The notes beneath the pieces are model-generated. The model had not been told where the DNA came from. It made no database searches and worked only from the letters and a program-made list of their open reading frames with translations. Below, one piece after another: positions 61,561-64,000 of a stretch of 64,000 nucleotides of DNA; positions within the stretch are counted from its first letter, which is position 1; every line of letters starts with the position of its first letter. The stretch is from Polyporus tsugae. Lineage: Eukaryota; Basidiomycota; Agaricomycetes; Polyporales; Polyporaceae. Where the stretch lies: contig JAHRBS010000005.1 in the NCBI GenBank assembly GCA_024305745.1, positions 2,068,191 to 2,132,190 on the forward strand, read 5' to 3'. Made by a program: the position numbers and the translations under genes.

Positions 61561-64000
61561 CAATAACAAACTGATGTATTGATTGTGCTAATACATTGTT
61601 GTTATGGACGTTTATACTATTCTAGATCTAATTGGGGAACTAATGATGGAGGCACCCATCATGGTCCTATCAGTAGCCGGACATTGATACAAGCCCCTCC
61701 CGCGTTTACATAGGAGGGGATTGGACGAACCTAGTAGTACCAGCCAGAAAGAGGACAAGAACGTTAATCTTGGATAGATCTGGGGAATTAGTGGGGAGGA
61801 AGGGCAGCCCTGCAGTGGCGAATGTCCAGACATCTCGCAGTGAGAGGCACCCAAGGCGCTAAGTGTTGAGGGCAGGTGAGGAGTGCTGTTTATGGGAACT
61901 GGCCCGGGGAGGCATGTGGGTGCTGTGTGGGCACACAAACTTTGTGCGCACGCTGGCCGCTCATCTCAGTCTCTGCAGGGACTTACCCAGTACCGTGACC
62001 GAGGCTCAGGCTGCTGCTACCTGTCCTCCGTCGAGTCGGAGTCCATGTTCTTGTGGGGCTGGACGTCCCCAGTGAAAAGTCGCTAGGGCAAAATCTGCCG
62101 AGGTATGGCAAAATCTTAAGGAGCGACAATTGCCATATATCGCCCAATATTTTACCGTATACCATATTTTTCCTCTGGCACATTCTTCCACATTCTTCCA
62201 ATTCAGGCAATATATGGCGGGATCTGCTGTTGCTATATTTAGTATCACTCAAGTGAGGCTTCTGGATACCGTTCTCAGTTCGAGAGTGTCCGTGTTACCG
62301 TGATTATCCCGTTATCCAGGGGATAATGGGATAACGGGATAACGGGAGAATGATCGGATGAGACTCAATTGGTCAGCTGTCCGGCATGATCTGCCCAATT
62401 CGCTCCGAATTAGCTACCTGCTTTGCCGTGTACCATCCCATTTTCCACTCTATTCAAATAATAGTATAAGCAAAGGGACTCGAGCGGTTCAGTCTATGCA
62501 TGGAAAGAACCACGCGCAGACACCCGGGAACAAAACGATACTTAGTTGTCTTCGAGGAAAGCACACTCAGTCAGATTTGAAGTCTGGCTGAGATTTTGTA
62601 GGCGCTCGGTGGAGTCCAGGCTGGCCCGCAACTTCGGCCACATATCTCACCACATCCGGGGAAGTTGGGGAGTTTTTTTGATGGATGTAGACTGGTGTAT
62701 AGGGTTCAAAACATATATTCAGAGCAAAATGCATATTCAGACTCCCACAACAACAATCCTTGGCGAGCGAGTCTACAAAGTAACCTTGGCAAGATCTGCC
62801 GAGCACTTACCTACTAAATTGGGTTGTATCTCAGTCAGACTTCGAATCTACTATCATTCTGCAAAACTGTAAGCAATAATCCCAGCCTATGTGCGGAAAT
62901 ACCACACACAGGAATGGAGGCACAAGCAAGGTCGAGGTGCGAGCAAAGCTGGTGATCGAGTCCTGAGGCTGACACTGGCAGGGGCCGGATCGGACATGCC
63001 GAGCTAGCCGTCCGGGCGCTATCCCACGGGCGCTATCCGGCGGAGAGGGATAACGGATATTCACGGTAGTACGTGCTTTTTGCTCAGTTCTTCAGCTAGT
63101 ACCGGGATAGGGAATACTAATTGTTATTCACAACGCAAAATAAATACAGTTCGTGCTACTGGTGCGGACCAGTGTATAGTACCTACTAGTACGTTGTCGT
63201 CGTCACCTGCCTAGATATCTAGCTCAATGTCGTCGCCAACCTTGGTGTGCCTCCATTCCACCGCTGACCGTGGTGCTTTATGTCCTGATGTCAGGCACAC
63301 TCAACATGCATACATCCACCCAAAAAAGGAGAGAACTTACTATATGCACCACTCAAAGATTCGCGTGAGCTGCGGGTGCCCGAGAAGTCATCAGATGTGG
63401 CAAGAAGCCGAGGGCATGAGCACACACCTGGTGGCTGCTGACATGGTTCTACGAGGATACCGAATAGCCGCATATACCCAGCGGTAGCAGGAGAGAAAGA
63501 GGGAAAGTCCAGGATCAAGGTGATGGGAGAGAACAAGAAGCAACAAGTGGATCGCGACGAGAAGCCCTCTTTATATGGATGGCTGGGGGGGAGCTCCATC
63601 GCGCGACAACTTCACCGGACAGTCACAGATTTTGGCAGAGTGCGCAGCCGCGCAGGCTTGCGTGCAAGACAAAACAAGGACATGAAGCCAGCCTCAAGCA
63701 AACACAAACACACGAGTCATCATTTGCGATCTCGACGCTTCATGATACGGCGAAGTGGCTTGCAAGCAAACAGCGCATGTTCGCAGATGATCTACGCGCG
63801 ATCAGCCAGTTTCAGGACAGTACCTCTCCCCGCAAGGCGAACTGGGCCGAACCTATGCCATATCTTGTATATTGTTTCGCATTATGCCTTTCTCGTCGAA
63901 ACCGGCCTAGGGACTTGTTCACCGGGCTGAAGTCTTGAAAGCGTGACAGGTCGGCCAGCACTTGTCTTGTCAGCCACGCCGTGTGAATTGGCATCAATTT
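61561..64000. other. Terminal region without supported genes
   Basis: Several open frames (for example 63227-63487 and 63520-63930) have no recognisable domain or coherent splice pattern. The region contains scattered GGATAACGG motifs and short hairpins. No RNA gene or LTR seen. Confidence 0.35.
62303..62346. repeat. Imperfect hairpin made of GGATAACGGG units
   Basis: ATTATCCCGTTATCC (62303-62317) is followed after AGG by GGATAATGGGATAAC and a further GGATAACGGGA, giving a near-perfect 15 bp stem with a 3 nt loop and a tandem extra unit. Similar GGATAACGG sequences occur at about 34727 and 63047. Confidence 0.65.

Noticed and set aside
63520..63930. 136-codon frame near the window end
   Set aside because: No recognisable motif, overlapping an equally long frame on the same strand; cannot be supported.

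Overview
This 64 kb window looks like nuclear DNA of a filamentous basidiomycete, probably an agaricomycete of the Polyporales type. The reasons are genes cut by many 50-60 nt GT-AG introns, F-box/leucine-repeat proteins of the agaricomycete kind, fungal Baeyer-Villiger-type monooxygenases and O-methyltransferases, an agaricomycete HNH-domain protein, and chromodomain Ty3 retrotransposons. The assignment is an inference from gene content; no rRNA or other marker is present.

Layout. 1-320: the 3' end of an unrecognised gene. 545-4360: two tandem F-box genes. 4683-27079: a candidate specialised-metabolism locus. It has a flavin monooxygenase (FMO/BVMO type) on the minus strand at its left edge and a paralogue on the plus strand at its right edge. 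Inside these lie an O-methyltransferase on the minus strand (N-terminally truncated) and its full-length paralogue on the plus strand, so the two monooxygenase/methyltransferase pairs are mirror images. Between them are a class V aminotransferase-like gene, a PPxY-containing protein gene and two tandem genes for small secreted, Ser/Thr-rich proteins with likely GPI anchors. 27620-34968: housekeeping and accessory genes, namely a Kap121/importin-5 karyopherin, a broken glycoside-hydrolase-superfamily gene, a probable mitochondrial ribosomal protein bL31m and an HNH-domain protein.

35000-62400 is a repeat-rich block. It opens with a cluster of CCTTGCGCCAA motifs in ~105 bp direct repeats, a CT/poly-G tract and five interstitial TTAGGG units. 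A stack of Ty3 elements follows on the plus strand (37.4-52.2 kb). Element 1 has an LTR of one family at its 5' side and an LTR of another family at its 3' side, and its pol frame is broken only by TGA codons. Element 2 shares the middle LTR with element 1 and has an intact gag but a frameshifted pol. A 570 bp TA-flanked element with terminal inverted repeats sits inside the shared LTR. A decayed RecQ-like helicase on the minus strand (52.4-54.3 kb) carries a third Ty3 element (54274-61458, minus strand). That element has a perfect 5 bp target duplication, nearly identical 195/196 bp LTRs, uninterrupted gag and pol, and two extra unrecognised ORFs before gag. All these Ty3 families carry an LTR segment just downstream of a TATA-like box (degenerate in LTR-A1) that is complementary to the sequence right after the 5' LTR, which predicts Tf1-like self-primed reverse transcription.

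The last 1.6 kb holds no gene I can support. Exon boundaries were placed by eye from GT-AG signals and from comparison of paralogues inside the window; uncertain junctions are marked in the entries.
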